A stretch of 64,000 bases of DNA from Arsukibacterium ikkense. Its GTDB lineage: Bacteria > Pseudomonadota > Gammaproteobacteria > Enterobacterales > Alteromonadaceae. Position numbers and translations under genes: made by a program. The stretch spans positions 1 to 64,000 of the forward strand of contig NZ_LAHO01000004.1 in the NCBI RefSeq assembly GCF_000987775.1, written 5' to 3'. The notes below the pieces were generated by a model, which was not told the origin of the DNA, ran no database searches, and worked only from the letters and a program-made list of their open reading frames with translations. Positions within the stretch are counted from its first letter, which is position 1; every line of letters starts with the position of its first letter. Positions 14,008 to 23,495 of this stretch are shown in pieces.

Positions 14008-14838
14008 TTACTGTTTCAGCTGGTTTACTTCAGGCCGGTTTTCAGAGGGGCGGATTAAGCGTGCTATGGTGCCGTCGGCAATCATGGCTTGCAGATGCTG
14101 GCGCAGCAATGGCTCAAGCGCGGCGTGCCGGCTATTTCTGGCCAGTGCCAGATGAATGTTGTTTGGCGTGTTAGCGCTAAAATCGAGCGGTGCAATTTTA
14201 AAACGTTGCTGGTAGCTACTGATGGCGTTTATGGCTTTAGCGGTGCTGACAGTGGGCGCCACCACGCCGTCTACCCGGTTACGCAATAGCATTTCAAGAG
14301 CGACTTCTATGCTGTCTACTTCAGCGATATGGCGGGATTGTTCGGCGATCAGGGTCATGGTGGCAGGGTTATACAGATAATGGCGTAATGTGGCCAGGGT
14401 TAAGCCCCGCAGCTGGGTGTTGCTGTCGATTAAGCGTTGATCATTGACCCGCATAAATAAACTTTCAGCGACATTAGTTCGGTACGGCAACATATACATG
14501 AATTGGTCGCGCTGTTCGCTGAATTTAAGATTACTCATCAGATCAACCTTGCCTTGTTCCATTAACTTTAAACAGCGGGCCAGCGGCGTGCGGGGGGTAA
14601 AGTTAAGGATAAAACCAGCCCGATGCGCCAGCTCTTGCATCAGCTCAACCGATGGGCCGGTTGGCGTAGCGCTGTTGTCGTATTCATGAAAATAGGGGAA
14701 ATGGTCGAGACACCAGGTAAGCTGTAGTGGCTCTGCGGCAGTGCTAAGCGGCACCGGATCGGGCATACCTGCAGCCAGCGGCGCCGTCAGCCAGAGGCTG
14801 CACAGTGCGCTGATGAGTATGGCGGCAGGTTGTTTCAT
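14008..14838 (-). CDS. Periplasmic solute-binding protein, family 3
   Basis: Predicted secreted binding protein (PF00497) of the amino-acid type or a sensor-like relative. The first ~23 residues form a signal peptide ([24 protein letters not shown]). The mature part shows LTWCLDHFPYFHEYDN, GPSVELMQELAHRAGF, CLKLMEQGKVDLMSNLKFSEQR, and LLRNRVDGVVAPTVSTAKAI, the two-lobe pattern of the family. No permease or ATPase gene is next to it, so it may serve another transporter or an unlinked system. It starts within the ridA stop (TAATG) and is therefore coupled to ridA. The ligand is unknown. Confidence 0.8.
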   Translation of the reverse strand: MKQPAAILISALCSLWLTAPLAAGMPDPVPLSTAAEPLQLTWCLDHFPYFHEYDNSATPTGPSVELMQELAHRAGFILNFTPRTPLARCLKLMEQGKVDLMSNLKFSEQRDQFMYMLPYRTNVAESLFMRVNDQRLIDSNTQLRGLTLATLRHYLYNPATMTLIAEQSRHIAEVDSIEVALEMLLRNRVDGVVAPTVSTAKAINAISSYQQRFKIAPLDFSANTPNNIHLALARNSRHAALEPLLRQHLQAMIADGTIARLIRPSENRPEVNQLKQ

Positions 14839-15230
14839 TACTGGGTAGACGGCACTTCCATCACGCCGTCTATCTCAATTTGCGCGCCGCGGGGCAGGGC
14901 ACTAACCTGCACGGCCGCTCTGGCTGGGTAGGGTTCGGCAAAGTACTGGCTCATAATTTGGTTAACGGTAGCGAACTGGCCCAGATCAATGAGGAAAATA
15001 TTCACCTTCACCATGTTATTTAAAGTGCCGCCGGCGGCGTCACATACCGCTGCCAGGTTTTTGAACACCTGATGAGTTTGTTCAGCAAAGTCTTCTGACA
15101 CCATTTGCATAGTGGCAGGTACCAGTGGGATTTGGCCGGATAAGTACACGGTGGTACCAATTTTTACCGCCTGGCTGTAAGTACCAATAGCAGCAGGGGC
15201 TGCTTCAGTGCGGATAATCACTCTGGACAT
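14838..15230 (-). CDS. ridA: RidA-family enamine/imine deaminase
   Basis: Hydrolyses reactive enamine/imine intermediates made by PLP enzymes, protecting other PLP enzymes. The 130 residues are standard length. They show [46 protein letters not shown] and [24 protein letters not shown], which carries the conserved arginine and glutamate of the active site. It lies 5 bases after spoT, as in many gammaproteobacteria, and overlaps the solute-binding protein gene by one base. Confidence 0.95.
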   Translation of the reverse strand: MSRVIIRTEAAPAAIGTYSQAVKIGTTVYLSGQIPLVPATMQMVSEDFAEQTHQVFKNLAAVCDAAGGTLNNMVKVNIFLIDLGQFATVNQIMSQYFAEPYPARAAVQVSALPRGAQIEIDGVMEVPSTQ

Positions 15231-15234
15231 AGTT

Positions 15235-17367
15235 TTATTTCCTTCTGTAAACTTTTTGGACGTCTGGCATGACGCGGATTTTACGCATAACGTTGGCCAG
15301 ATGCACCCGGTCTTGCACTGACAGGGTAATTTTAATTACGTATTCGCCGGTATCGCGATCATCGGTGACCAGATCCTGAATGTTTGAGTTCTGGCTGGCG
15401 ATAAGGGTGGTGAGTTTCGCCAACACCCCCTGGCGGTTAATGATAAATACCCTGATATCACATAGAAATTGCTTGTCGCTGGTGTTGTCCCAGCGAATAG
15501 GGAAAAATTTGGCTGGATCGCGCTCCCAGCCTTTAATATTGCGACAATCGCTGCGATGCACATTTAAGCCTTTACCCGGGGTGGCATTGGCGACAATTTC
15601 ATCGCCGGGGATGGGCCGGCAACATTTAGCAAAGGTGACCAGCATGCCTTCGGAGCCAACAATAAAGGCGTTGCTTTTAGGCAGCGGTGAGCTGTTTTTG
15701 CCGCTGGTGTCATCGGCTTCAAATTCGCCCAGCAGGCGGCGCGCTATGGCAACCGGTAACTGGTTACCTAAACCAATTTCACTGCACAGCGCATCAAAGG
15801 ATTGCTGATGGACGTTTTTCAGCACCTGCTCTATTCGCTCAGGGGCAATATCTTCCAGTTTCACTTCACCCAGCGCCGAGGTTAACAAGCGCCTGCCCAG
15901 GCTGATGGCTTCGTTTTGCTGCTGGCGTTTTAAATAATTGCGCACACCGAGAATTGCCCGGCTGGTGACCACATAGTTCAGCCAGTTGGCATTGGGTTTG
16001 CCGCCCGGGCTGGTGACAATTTCGACCGTTTGGCCGGTTTCCAGCGGTTTGCTCAGTGAGTACGGCCGCCGGTCAACTTTAGCGCCAACACAACGGTTGC
16101 CGACATCGGTATGCACGGCATAGGCAAAGTCTACTGCGGTGGCACCGATAGGCAATTCAACAATTTTGCCTTTGGGGGTAAATACATAAAGCTCTTCCGG
16201 GTAGAGCTCTGATTTGACGTTTTCGACAAATTCGTAGCTGGTGCCGGCACTTTGCTGTAGTTCGAGCAGGCTTTGCATCCAGCGATGGGCGCGGATTTGC
16301 GCGGTAGTGTCTTTGTGCTCACCGTTAGATTTATACATCCAGTGTGCGGCAATACCTTTGTCGGCCATTTCGTCCATTTCGCGGGTGCGCATTTGAATTT
16401 CAACCGGAATGCCATGCGGGCCGATCAAAGAAGTATGCAATGACTGGTAGCCGTTTTGTTTCGGAATGGCGATATAGTCTTTAAAGCGGATTTCTATTGG
16501 CTTATACAGGTTGTGTACCAGACCCAGTACCCGGTAGCAGTTATCTACCGAATTTACCACCACCCGAAAGGCATAGATGTCCATCACGTCATTGAACATC
16601 AGCTCTTTGTTTTTCATTTTGCGGTAAATGCTGTACAGGTGCTTTTCGCGACCACTGACTTCGGCTTCAATAGTGGCGTCGCTGATGCGGCCGCGAATTT
16701 CATTCTGGACTTTTTCCAACAGCTCGCGCCGGTTGCCCCTGGCCAGTTTTACGGCACTGCCCAGCGCACGGTAGCGCATAGGATATAACGCCTGAAAGCC
16801 TAAATCTTCCAGTTCGTTTTTAATATTATGAATACCAAGCCGGTTGGCGATTGGCGCGTACAGTTCCAGGGTTTCTTTGGCAATACGCCGGCGTTTATCA
16901 GGCCGCAGGGCGCCTAAAGTGCGCATATTGTGAGTGCGGTCGGCCAGCTTGATTAAAATAACCCGGATGTCCTGGGTCATGGCCATAAACATTTTTTGCA
17001 GGTTGGTGGCTTCGAATTCCTGGTAATCTTTAAATTTTACTTTATCGAGTTTACTGACCCCTTGCACCAGCTCGGCGACGGTATCGCCAAACAGCCTTGC
17101 TAAATCTTCTTTACTGTATTCGGTGTCTTCAATGACGTCGTGCAGCAGGGCGGCCATCAGGGTTTCATGATCCAGCCGCATCTCGGCCAGAATGCTGGTA
17201 ACGGCTACGGGGTGGGTAATGTAGGGCTCGCCACTGGAACGGGTTTGCGGAGCATGCGCATCACGCGCAACCACATAGGCCTGCTGCACCAGACTGACCT
17301 GCTCGGCAGGCAGGTAGGCGGAAACTTGATTTTTCAGGCCTTCAAATAAATACACAAACGCTCCCAA
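15235..17367 (-). CDS. spoT: Bifunctional (p)ppGpp synthetase/hydrolase SpoT
   Basis: Makes and degrades the stringent-response alarmone. The 710-residue product has the complete long-RSH layout: HD hydrolase domain with [12 protein letters not shown] (about 72-83) and DRTHNMRTL; synthetase domain with [14 protein letters not shown] and [16 protein letters not shown] domain ([15 protein letters not shown]) ; zinc-finger/helical part with [10 protein letters not shown]; and C-terminal ACT domain ([14 protein letters not shown]). The intact HD motif argues for SpoT rather than RelA. Upstream are rpoZ and gmk as in E. coli; ridA follows at once. Confidence 0.97.
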   Translation of the reverse strand: MGAFVYLFEGLKNQVSAYLPAEQVSLVQQAYVVARDAHAPQTRSSGEPYITHPVAVTSILAEMRLDHETLMAALLHDVIEDTEYSKEDLARLFGDTVAELVQGVSKLDKVKFKDYQEFEATNLQKMFMAMTQDIRVILIKLADRTHNMRTLGALRPDKRRRIAKETLELYAPIANRLGIHNIKNELEDLGFQALYPMRYRALGSAVKLARGNRRELLEKVQNEIRGRISDATIEAEVSGREKHLYSIYRKMKNKELMFNDVMDIYAFRVVVNSVDNCYRVLGLVHNLYKPIEIRFKDYIAIPKQNGYQSLHTSLIGPHGIPVEIQMRTREMDEMADKGIAAHWMYKSNGEHKDTTAQIRAHRWMQSLLELQQSAGTSYEFVENVKSELYPEELYVFTPKGKIVELPIGATAVDFAYAVHTDVGNRCVGAKVDRRPYSLSKPLETGQTVEIVTSPGGKPNANWLNYVVTSRAILGVRNYLKRQQQNEAISLGRRLLTSALGEVKLEDIAPERIEQVLKNVHQQSFDALCSEIGLGNQLPVAIARRLLGEFEADDTSGKNSSPLPKSNAFIVGSEGMLVTFAKCCRPIPGDEIVANATPGKGLNVHRSDCRNIKGWERDPAKFFPIRWDNTSDKQFLCDIRVFIINRQGVLAKLTTLIASQNSNIQDLVTDDRDTGEYVIKITLSVQDRVHLANVMRKIRVMPDVQKVYRRK

Positions 17368-17470
17368 ACTGCGACAGCTTAATTAATTATGCTGGTGAGC
17401 TAAGAATATACGTCTAAAACACGCAGTTGCCAACGGCTAAAGCACCGTTGGCAGGGTTTGGCAGGCGTTT

Positions 17471-17746
17471 TTACTGATCAGAACCGATTATTGCGGCAAC
17501 CGCTGCCATTTCAGTGGCTTCTTGCTGCATCTGGTCGCGTTTTTCCTGTTCATTAAGAATGCTGTTGGTAATAAAACCTTGTTCAATTTCGCGTAGTGCC
17601 ACCACGGTAGGTTTGTCGTTTTCACGGTCTACCATCGGCTCTTTGCCTTCAACTGCCAGTTGCCGGGCACGGCGTGCCGCAACCAGAATTAAATCGAAAC
17701 GGTTACCAATTTTATCTACTGCATCTTCAACTGTTACGCGAGCCAT
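17471..17746 (-). CDS. rpoZ: RNA polymerase omega subunit
   Basis: Small subunit that helps assemble RNA polymerase and contributes to ppGpp binding. The 91 residues begin [30 protein letters not shown] with the conserved omega pattern, and the C-terminal part is acidic. CGGAG lies upstream of the ATG. It is placed between gmk and spoT, the usual gammaproteobacterial order. Confidence 0.97.
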   Translation of the reverse strand: MARVTVEDAVDKIGNRFDLILVAARRARQLAVEGKEPMVDRENDKPTVVALREIEQGFITNSILNEQEKRDQMQQEATEMAAVAAIIGSDQ

Positions 17747-17794
17747 TCGCCACTCCGGAGTGTTCAGGTATATTACAAGACCGCATAGTTTACG

Positions 17795-18427
17795 CTATTT
17801 TGCTGGTTTCGCCAACAGTTGTTGCATTAACGTCTGGTGCCGGCTTTGCTGTGACTGCAGGCTGTTGCGCTGGCTTAATACTATGTGTGCCAATTCACTT
17901 AATGCCTGATTAAAATCATCGTTGATGATCAGGTACTCGTATTCGTCGGCATGTTGCATTTCACTTTGCGCCTGCGCCATCCGTTTGGCAATAACTTGCT
18001 CGCTGTCCTGGCCACGTTGCAGCAGACGTTGCTCTAACGCTGCCATACTGGGTGGCAGAATAAAAATACCGAGGGTGCCAGGCGCCTGCTGACGAATTTG
18101 CCGGGCGCCTTGCCAGTCAATATCCAGAAAGACATCGATGCCCTGGCGCAGGTTATTGATAATGGCGCTGCGCGAGGTGCCGTAATAATTGCCAAATACT
18201 TCGGCCCATTCCAGAAATTCGTTGTCAGCTATCAGCTTTTTAAACTGCTCTACACTGATAAAGTGGTAGTGTACACCATCTACTTCACCAGGCCGGGGCG
18301 CACGGGTAGTGTGCGATACGCTCACTTGCATATCGGCGTGGGTTTTCAGTAAGGCATTAATAAGGGATGATTTTCCGGCGCCACTGGGCGCAGATACAAT
18401 AAATAAATTACCACTGTGTTGTTGCAT
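17795..18427 (-). CDS. gmk: Guanylate kinase
   Basis: Phosphorylates GMP to GDP with ATP. The 210 residues contain the P-loop [11 protein letters not shown] (about 12-22), the GMP-binding [33 protein letters not shown] and [13 protein letters not shown], all standard. First gene of the gmk-rpoZ-spoT-ridA block. Its promoter probably lies in 18428-18505. Confidence 0.97.
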   Translation of the reverse strand: MQQHSGNLFIVSAPSGAGKSSLINALLKTHADMQVSVSHTTRAPRPGEVDGVHYHFISVEQFKKLIADNEFLEWAEVFGNYYGTSRSAIINNLRQGIDVFLDIDWQGARQIRQQAPGTLGIFILPPSMAALEQRLLQRGQDSEQVIAKRMAQAQSEMQHADEYEYLIINDDFNQALSELAHIVLSQRNSLQSQQSRHQTLMQQLLAKPAK

Positions 18428-18505
18428 TGTAATGCTCTGCTAAGGCCGCAGCCAAACAAGTAAAAAGCAATTTTAGACTGTCCGCTGCGCCGGTGCAAAC
18501 GCTGC

Positions 18506-18982
18506 TTAGCGTTTGGCTTTCGCTTTAATGGATAAGGTGAGCGCAAAGGTGGCCATCGGCTCGCTACCATGCAGGCTGGGGCAGGTGACAACTACCGTAA
18601 CGGTTCTATTGATCCTCTCGCCAGTGCTGAGTGATTCATCGAGCATCTGATCGATTATCGCGCCATCGTTACTGGTAAAGTGTACTTTTGCCTCAGGCCG
18701 TTTTAAAAACTGCCCCTGCACATCTTTAAAGGCAAAGTTAGCATTAATGCCACGTGCTTTGGCTTTGGAAAATACCAGAAAGGCACCGGCCAGGTCGGCG
18801 CCGATAGCCAGTGCACCAAAATAGACACTGCCCAGATGGTTTTTAGTGCGCCAGGTATGCGGCATGGTAACTTCCAGCGTGTCGTTGCTCATGCGGACAA
18901 TTTTCGGCGAGCAAAAGCCAATCAATGGAATGTAGCGCCAGGCAAAAAATTTAAGACCCCAATTCGCTTTAAACAATGACAT
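18506..18982 (-). CDS. DUF4442 hot-dog-fold protein
   Basis: Thioesterase-like protein of the PaaI/YiiD-related DUF4442 family, 158 residues. Seen in the sequence: WRYIPLIGFCSPKIVRMS, MPHTWRTKNHLGSVYFGALAIGADLAGAF (the hot-dog helix), FKDVQGQFLKRPEAKVHF, and a basic C-terminal tail. Such proteins are often annotated as acyl-CoA thioesterase-like, but a substrate cannot be stated. Transcribed divergently from the propeller-GGDEF gene. Confidence 0.82.
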   Translation of the reverse strand: MSLFKANWGLKFFAWRYIPLIGFCSPKIVRMSNDTLEVTMPHTWRTKNHLGSVYFGALAIGADLAGAFLVFSKAKARGINANFAFKDVQGQFLKRPEAKVHFTSNDGAIIDQMLDESLSTGERINRTVTVVVTCPSLHGSEPMATFALTLSIKAKAKR

Positions 18983-19162
18983 GATAACGATGTTCCTGTT
19001 TGGATGGTGGGGCCGAGCTTAGCACTGGTAAGACCAATAGCGCAAGAATACCGCCCGTAAGCCAATACCTGCCACTCGTCAGCTTTTGCTAAAAATTCAG
19101 GCGGGCATTTTAGTAAAGTAACCACTATTATCAATGGACAGAACGAACAAGGAGCCAGCTTA

Positions 19163-22100
19163 GTGTTCAGGTTTATAGCTGTAACCACGCTGTGGTGGGT
19201 GTTGTACTGCCCTGGCGCCAGTGCTTTTGCGTTACCGGGTGCGCATGACAGTGCATCGCTGTTGTACCGCAGCTGGTCAGTTGAGGCCGGGCTGCCGCAA
19301 GTGTCTGTTACGGCAATGGCTCAGGATGAACAAGGTTATCTCTGGCTGGGCACTCAGGGTGGGCTGGCCCGGTTTGATGGCCATCAGTTTACGGTGTTTA
19401 ACACCGCCAATACCCCGGCATTGTTATCTAATTTAATTACCGCTTTGTATATTGATAGCCAGCAACAGCTTTGGATTGGTACCGTCAATGGCTTAAGTTA
19501 TTATGTTGATGGCACTTTTTATTCGGTAGATATGGCAACCGCCACCGGCAGCCTGGACAATCAGGCTACGCCTGGCGCGGTGACCAGCTTTGCGCAACTG
19601 CCGGATGGCCGGTTTTTTATTGGCGCCAGCCAGTTATTTCAGTGGCATCAGCAGCAACTGCAGCCGGTATCGTTGCATACCGGCCCGGTGTTTCAGCTGT
19701 ATCAGCAAGACAACACGTTGTGGATTGGCGGCCAGCATGGTTTTGCGGTTTATGATGCTGGCGCCGGTGATAAGGCTGCTGAATACCGTTGGTACGACGC
19801 GCCGGCGGCGGCAGAGGCCCTGCATATTACGGAACTGGTTGCGCTGGGCGATACCCTTTATCTGGGAACCAATAAGGGCTTATATCGTTGGCAGCAGGAG
19901 CATTGGCGCAAGCTGGATTTACCCGGCGGGGCACCGAACAGCCGGATTGAGTTATTGTATCTTGATACGCAAAAGCAACTGTGGGTGTCTACGTTTGACG
20001 GCGTGTATCAGATAAAACCGGGGCAAATCACTCAGGTTGGACAACTGGGTAGCGGTGAGAGGCCTTTTAGCTGGATTGAGAGTATGCTGGAAGACAAGCA
20101 TCAGAATCTGTGGCTGGGTAGTCGTGCTCATGGTGTGATGCGCATACGCCAGGCCGCTACTGAACGCTACAGCCACGCTGCTGGCATTCCCGATCCCTAT
20201 AGCTGGGCAGTGATGCCCTGGCAGCGGCATTTGATGGTAGGCACCAGCCAGGGCATGGCGCTGCTAAAAGATGGCCAGTTTCAGCCGCTACTGGCTAATA
20301 GCCAACTTCCCAATCCTTTTGTTTACAGTTTGCTGCAGCAGCAACGCGATTTATGGGTAGGTACCCGTGCTGGTTTAAGTTTACTGGATAGTGAAACGCT
20401 GGCCTGGCGGCAAAACTTTCCGCAAACGGCGCATTTACTGATCACCACCCTGGCAGCCGAGCAGGCGCGAATTTGGGTGGGCAGCAACGGTGGTTTGTAC
20501 TTTATTGAAAATGGTGTGTTGTCACAGCAGGGGATCAGCGCCCCGCTGACTGAGCTCAGTATCCGGGCGTTACAAACAGACAGCCTAGGCCGGCTGTGGG
20601 TAGGAACGGAATCTGGCTTGTATCTGCGGGGTAATGACGGCTTTGAACCGGTGTTGGATATGCCGCTGGCTGGCCGCTTTATCAGCGCCGTAGCGGAGTT
20701 TAGTGACGGTAACATTTTTGTCGGCAGTTTTGACCAGGGGTTTGTTATTGGTCAACCCGGCAACTGGCAACATTTTAGTCAGCAAAACGGCTTGCCGGGT
20801 AATGGCGTGATGCATGCGGCGCAGGTTAATGACAAATTGGTTATCAGCAATTTCCAAGGTTTTTACCGGCTGGATTATGCGGCTTTGCTGCAGGGCGATG
20901 TAAGCCGGCTGTATATGCTGGTTGACGACCGTCAGCCAGAAGCTGCCACTGATTCGCACCGCTGTTGCAATGGCGCCGGCAGCAATAAGGGCCTGGTGCA
21001 TCAGGGCCGGCTGTGGTTCCCTACGCTGGACGGCATTATCGCCTTGCGCCTGGACCGGCTGAACAACTACGCACCAGCGCCTGCCGCGGTAATAGAAAGT
21101 TTAACTGTTCTTAATCAACAGCTTACTGATAGCAAGGCTCGCCTGTCACCCGTGCAGCGCGACTGGCACTTTCGTTTCAGCGCACCTTATTATTATCAGG
21201 CATCGTCGATTGAAACCCGTTACCAGCTTACTGGCTATGAGGATGGCTGGGTGCAAGCCGGTAGCCGGCGCGAAGCGTTTTATACCAATTTGCCACCGGG
21301 TTCTTATCAGTTTCATGTTCAGGTGAAAATTGCTGGCGATTATCGCTGGAGTGATGCCGCCGTGATGGAGATTGAGCTTACCCCTTACTGGCATGAAACC
21401 CTGATTGCGCGCTTGTTATTGTTAGCGACGCTGTTTTTGCTGCTGTGGATGGTTTACCGTCTGCGGCTGGCGTCACTGGCTAACGCCCGGGAAGAGTTAA
21501 AACGACAAGTTGCCGAACGTACGCAGGAGTTGTATCAGGCGAATCTGAAACTGCAGCAAATGAGCATGCAGGATGCGCTGACCGAGTTGCATAACAGGCA
21601 TTATCTGGATGTGAATATTGATGCCATGCTGGCCCGTGCTCAGCGTAATAACCAGCCCTTGGCCTGGGTACTGTTGGATTTGGATTTCTTTAAACGAATT
21701 AATGATGTGCATGGCCACCAGGTGGGTGACAATGTACTAAAACATTTTGCCGGAATTTTACAGCAACATAGCCGCAGCAACGACCATCTGATCCGCTGGG
21801 GCGGTGAAGAGTTTTTGCTGGTGTTGGAGCAAAGCAGCGAAGTACAGCACTATATTGAACGCTTGCAACAGCTGATCCACAACTACCCCTGGCAGCAAAA
21901 ACTGGACCTGCCAATTAATGTTACCTGTTCTATTGGTGCCATGATCCAGCCACCAGCATGGGATTGGGAGTACAGCTTATATTTAGCTGACGCCGCTCTT
22001 TATAAGGTAAAAAATGCAGGCCGGGCCGACTATATGTTATTACAGCCGGGACCTGAGGCCCCAGCTAAATTGACGGCTGCCGATATAAAATCTGAACTGG

Positions 22101-22171
22101 ATGAGTTGCTTGCCAGGCATTGGTTAGTGGCTATCCACGGCAAGCAGCTGGCTGAGGTCTACAAGGCCTGA
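19163..22171 (+). CDS. Periplasmic beta-propeller diguanylate cyclase
   Basis: Predicted membrane sensor that makes c-di-GMP. The 1002 residues run: signal peptide (ending ASA at about 21); two-component-regulator propeller repeats with the recurring LWLGT/LWVGT...GL motif from about 40 to 600; a Y_Y_Y domain (YQLTGYEDGWVQAG, NLPPGSYQFHVQ); one membrane helix at about 746-767; a short coiled coil; and a GGDEF domain with DALTELHNRHYLD, LDLDFFKRINDVHGH and the active-site loop RWGGEEF (GGEEF at about 879-883), so catalytically competent. An I-site RxxD is not evident four residues before the GGEEF motif. The start is GTG with AAGGAG 8 bases upstream. The ligand sensed by the propeller is unknown. 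Confidence 0.9.
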   Translation: MFRFIAVTTLWWVLYCPGASAFALPGAHDSASLLYRSWSVEAGLPQVSVTAMAQDEQGYLWLGTQGGLARFDGHQFTVFNTANTPALLSNLITALYIDSQQQLWIGTVNGLSYYVDGTFYSVDMATATGSLDNQATPGAVTSFAQLPDGRFFIGASQLFQWHQQQLQPVSLHTGPVFQLYQQDNTLWIGGQHGFAVYDAGAGDKAAEYRWYDAPAAAEALHITELVALGDTLYLGTNKGLYRWQQEHWRKLDLPGGAPNSRIELLYLDTQKQLWVSTFDGVYQIKPGQITQVGQLGSGERPFSWIESMLEDKHQNLWLGSRAHGVMRIRQAATERYSHAAGIPDPYSWAVMPWQRHLMVGTSQGMALLKDGQFQPLLANSQLPNPFVYSLLQQQRDLWVGTRAGLSLLDSETLAWRQNFPQTAHLLITTLAAEQARIWVGSNGGLYFIENGVLSQQGISAPLTELSIRALQTDSLGRLWVGTESGLYLRGNDGFEPVLDMPLAGRFISAVAEFSDGNIFVGSFDQGFVIGQPGNWQHFSQQNGLPGNGVMHAAQVNDKLVISNFQGFYRLDYAALLQGDVSRLYMLVDDRQPEAATDSHRCCNGAGSNKGLVHQGRLWFPTLDGIIALRLDRLNNYAPAPAAVIESLTVLNQQLTDSKARLSPVQRDWHFRFSAPYYYQASSIETRYQLTGYEDGWVQAGSRREAFYTNLPPGSYQFHVQVKIAGDYRWSDAAVMEIELTPYWHETLIARLLLLATLFLLLWMVYRLRLASLANAREELKRQVAERTQELYQANLKLQQMSMQDALTELHNRHYLDVNIDAMLARAQRNNQPLAWVLLDLDFFKRINDVHGHQVGDNVLKHFAGILQQHSRSNDHLIRWGGEEFLLVLEQSSEVQHYIERLQQLIHNYPWQQKLDLPINVTCSIGAMIQPPAWDWEYSLYLADAALYKVKNAGRADYMLLQPGPEAPAKLTAADIKSELDELLARHWLVAIHGKQLAEVYKA

Positions 22172-22231
22172 TCTTTAAATCAAGCATGAACGCTACTGCA
22201 GTTAATCCAAATGAGGTTCTAATTTTGTTTT

Positions 22232-22293
22232 TGAGGTGAATAGCCTTGCTATTCACCTCATTAATTGAGTAGATTATGGGTGTATTCACCTCA
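22232..22293. promoter_or_regulatory. Palindromic operator with an extra half-site upstream of fic
   Basis: TGAGGTGAATAG (22232-22243) and CTATTCACCTCA (22249-22260) form a perfect 12-base inverted repeat around CCTTG. The half-site TATTCACCTCA recurs at 22283-22293, 33 bases on, about three helical turns. It ends 19 bases before the fic start codon. Probably the site where the C-terminal winged helix of the Fic protein binds. As RNA, the first pair could also be a weak terminator for the upstream gene. Confidence 0.75.
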
Positions 22294-22312
22294 AGCAGCA
22301 GGAGTTTCACCT

Positions 22313-23449
22313 ATGTGGATCTGGCAACAACCGGACTGGCCCAGCCGTCAACTAGATGCATCGCAGGTGTTTCGTTATGATCATGCGGTATTAGCTCCAT
22401 TTTTACGTGAGCTGCATTTTTTGCAGGGGGTGCTGCTGGGCAAAATGGGCGTACAGAATAACCAGCAGGCGGCACTGGATACCATGCTAGCCAACATCCT
22501 CACCTCTAGCGCCATTGAGGGTGAGCGGTTGAATCATAGTGTGGTGCGTTCATCATTAGCCCGTAAGCTGGGTATTGATGAGCCACAAAGCGTTGCAACG
22601 ACAGCACAGTCTGATGGCCTCGCTGCGATGGTAACTGACGCCATTGGTAACTGGCAGCAGCCGTTAACTTTAGCGCGACTGCTGCAGTGGCATGCCTGGC
22701 TGTTTCCGACTGATAGCTCACTAATGCAGAGAGAGCAAATAGCGCAAAGGGTGCTCGGAGGGCAGCTTCGCGGTAACGAGCCAATGCAGGTTGTCTCGGG
22801 TAGAATCGACCGACCTAAAGTGCATTTTGAAGCGCCGCCGCGCGATGTTTTGGAAAGCGAGCTTGATTGCTTTATCGACTGGTTTAACCGCTCGCGGGAA
22901 GACGCCAATTTAGACCCGCTGCTACGCGCTGGTATTGCGCATTTCTGGTTTATCACTATCCATCCGCTGGAGGATGGCAATGGCCGCTTGGCGCGGCTGC
23001 TGACCGACTTGGCACTGGCGCAGGCGGAACATCAGTCAATCCGCTTTTATGCCATGTCGGTTGCTATCCTGGAGCGACGTAGCAGCTATTACGATATCCT
23101 GGAGCAAAGCCAAAAAGGCGATATTGATATTACCGGCTGGTTGCTCTGGTTTCTTGACACGCTAGCCGCTAGCCTAAAGCAGGTACTGGCCGATATCGAT
23201 CAAACGCTGCAAAAAACGCGATTTTGGCAACGGGTAGACCAAACGCAACTGAGCAAAGAGCAAGTCAAAGTACTCAACCGGTTGCTGGATGGCGACTTCA
23301 GCGAAGGCATCAGCAACAGCCAATACGGCAAAGTGGCTAAGGTCAGTCCGGCAACGGCCAGCCGGCATTTGGCGCAGTTGGTAGAAATGGGGTGCTTGGT
23401 GAAAACCGCTGCGGGGGGCAGAAGTACCAGGTATGTGATATCGAAATAG
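22313..23449 (+). CDS. Fic-domain protein with N-terminal DUF4172 and C-terminal winged helix
   Basis: Predicted AMP-transferase. From the ATG at 22313 (CAGGAG upstream) it has 378 residues: a DUF4172 region beginning MWIWQQPDWP; the inhibitory motif in SSAIEGE (about 65-71), which places it in Fic class II (self-inhibition from an N-terminal helix); a DRPKVHFEAPP flap; the active-site motif HPLEDGNGRLAR with catalytic H217; and a C-terminal DNA-binding domain with YGKVAKVSPATASRHLAQL. An in-frame ATG at 22265 would start inside the operator region and is less likely. Its own promoter carries a palindrome that suggests autoregulation. The target protein is unknown. Confidence 0.92.
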   Translation: MWIWQQPDWPSRQLDASQVFRYDHAVLAPFLRELHFLQGVLLGKMGVQNNQQAALDTMLANILTSSAIEGERLNHSVVRSSLARKLGIDEPQSVATTAQSDGLAAMVTDAIGNWQQPLTLARLLQWHAWLFPTDSSLMQREQIAQRVLGGQLRGNEPMQVVSGRIDRPKVHFEAPPRDVLESELDCFIDWFNRSREDANLDPLLRAGIAHFWFITIHPLEDGNGRLARLLTDLALAQAEHQSIRFYAMSVAILERRSSYYDILEQSQKGDIDITGWLLWFLDTLAASLKQVLADIDQTLQKTRFWQRVDQTQLSKEQVKVLNRLLDGDFSEGISNSQYGKVAKVSPATASRHLAQLVEMGCLVKTAAGGRSTRYVISK

Positions 23450-23495
23450 CAAGTTACTGATTAAACCTGCTATTTAATTGGGTGATAGCGGAACG

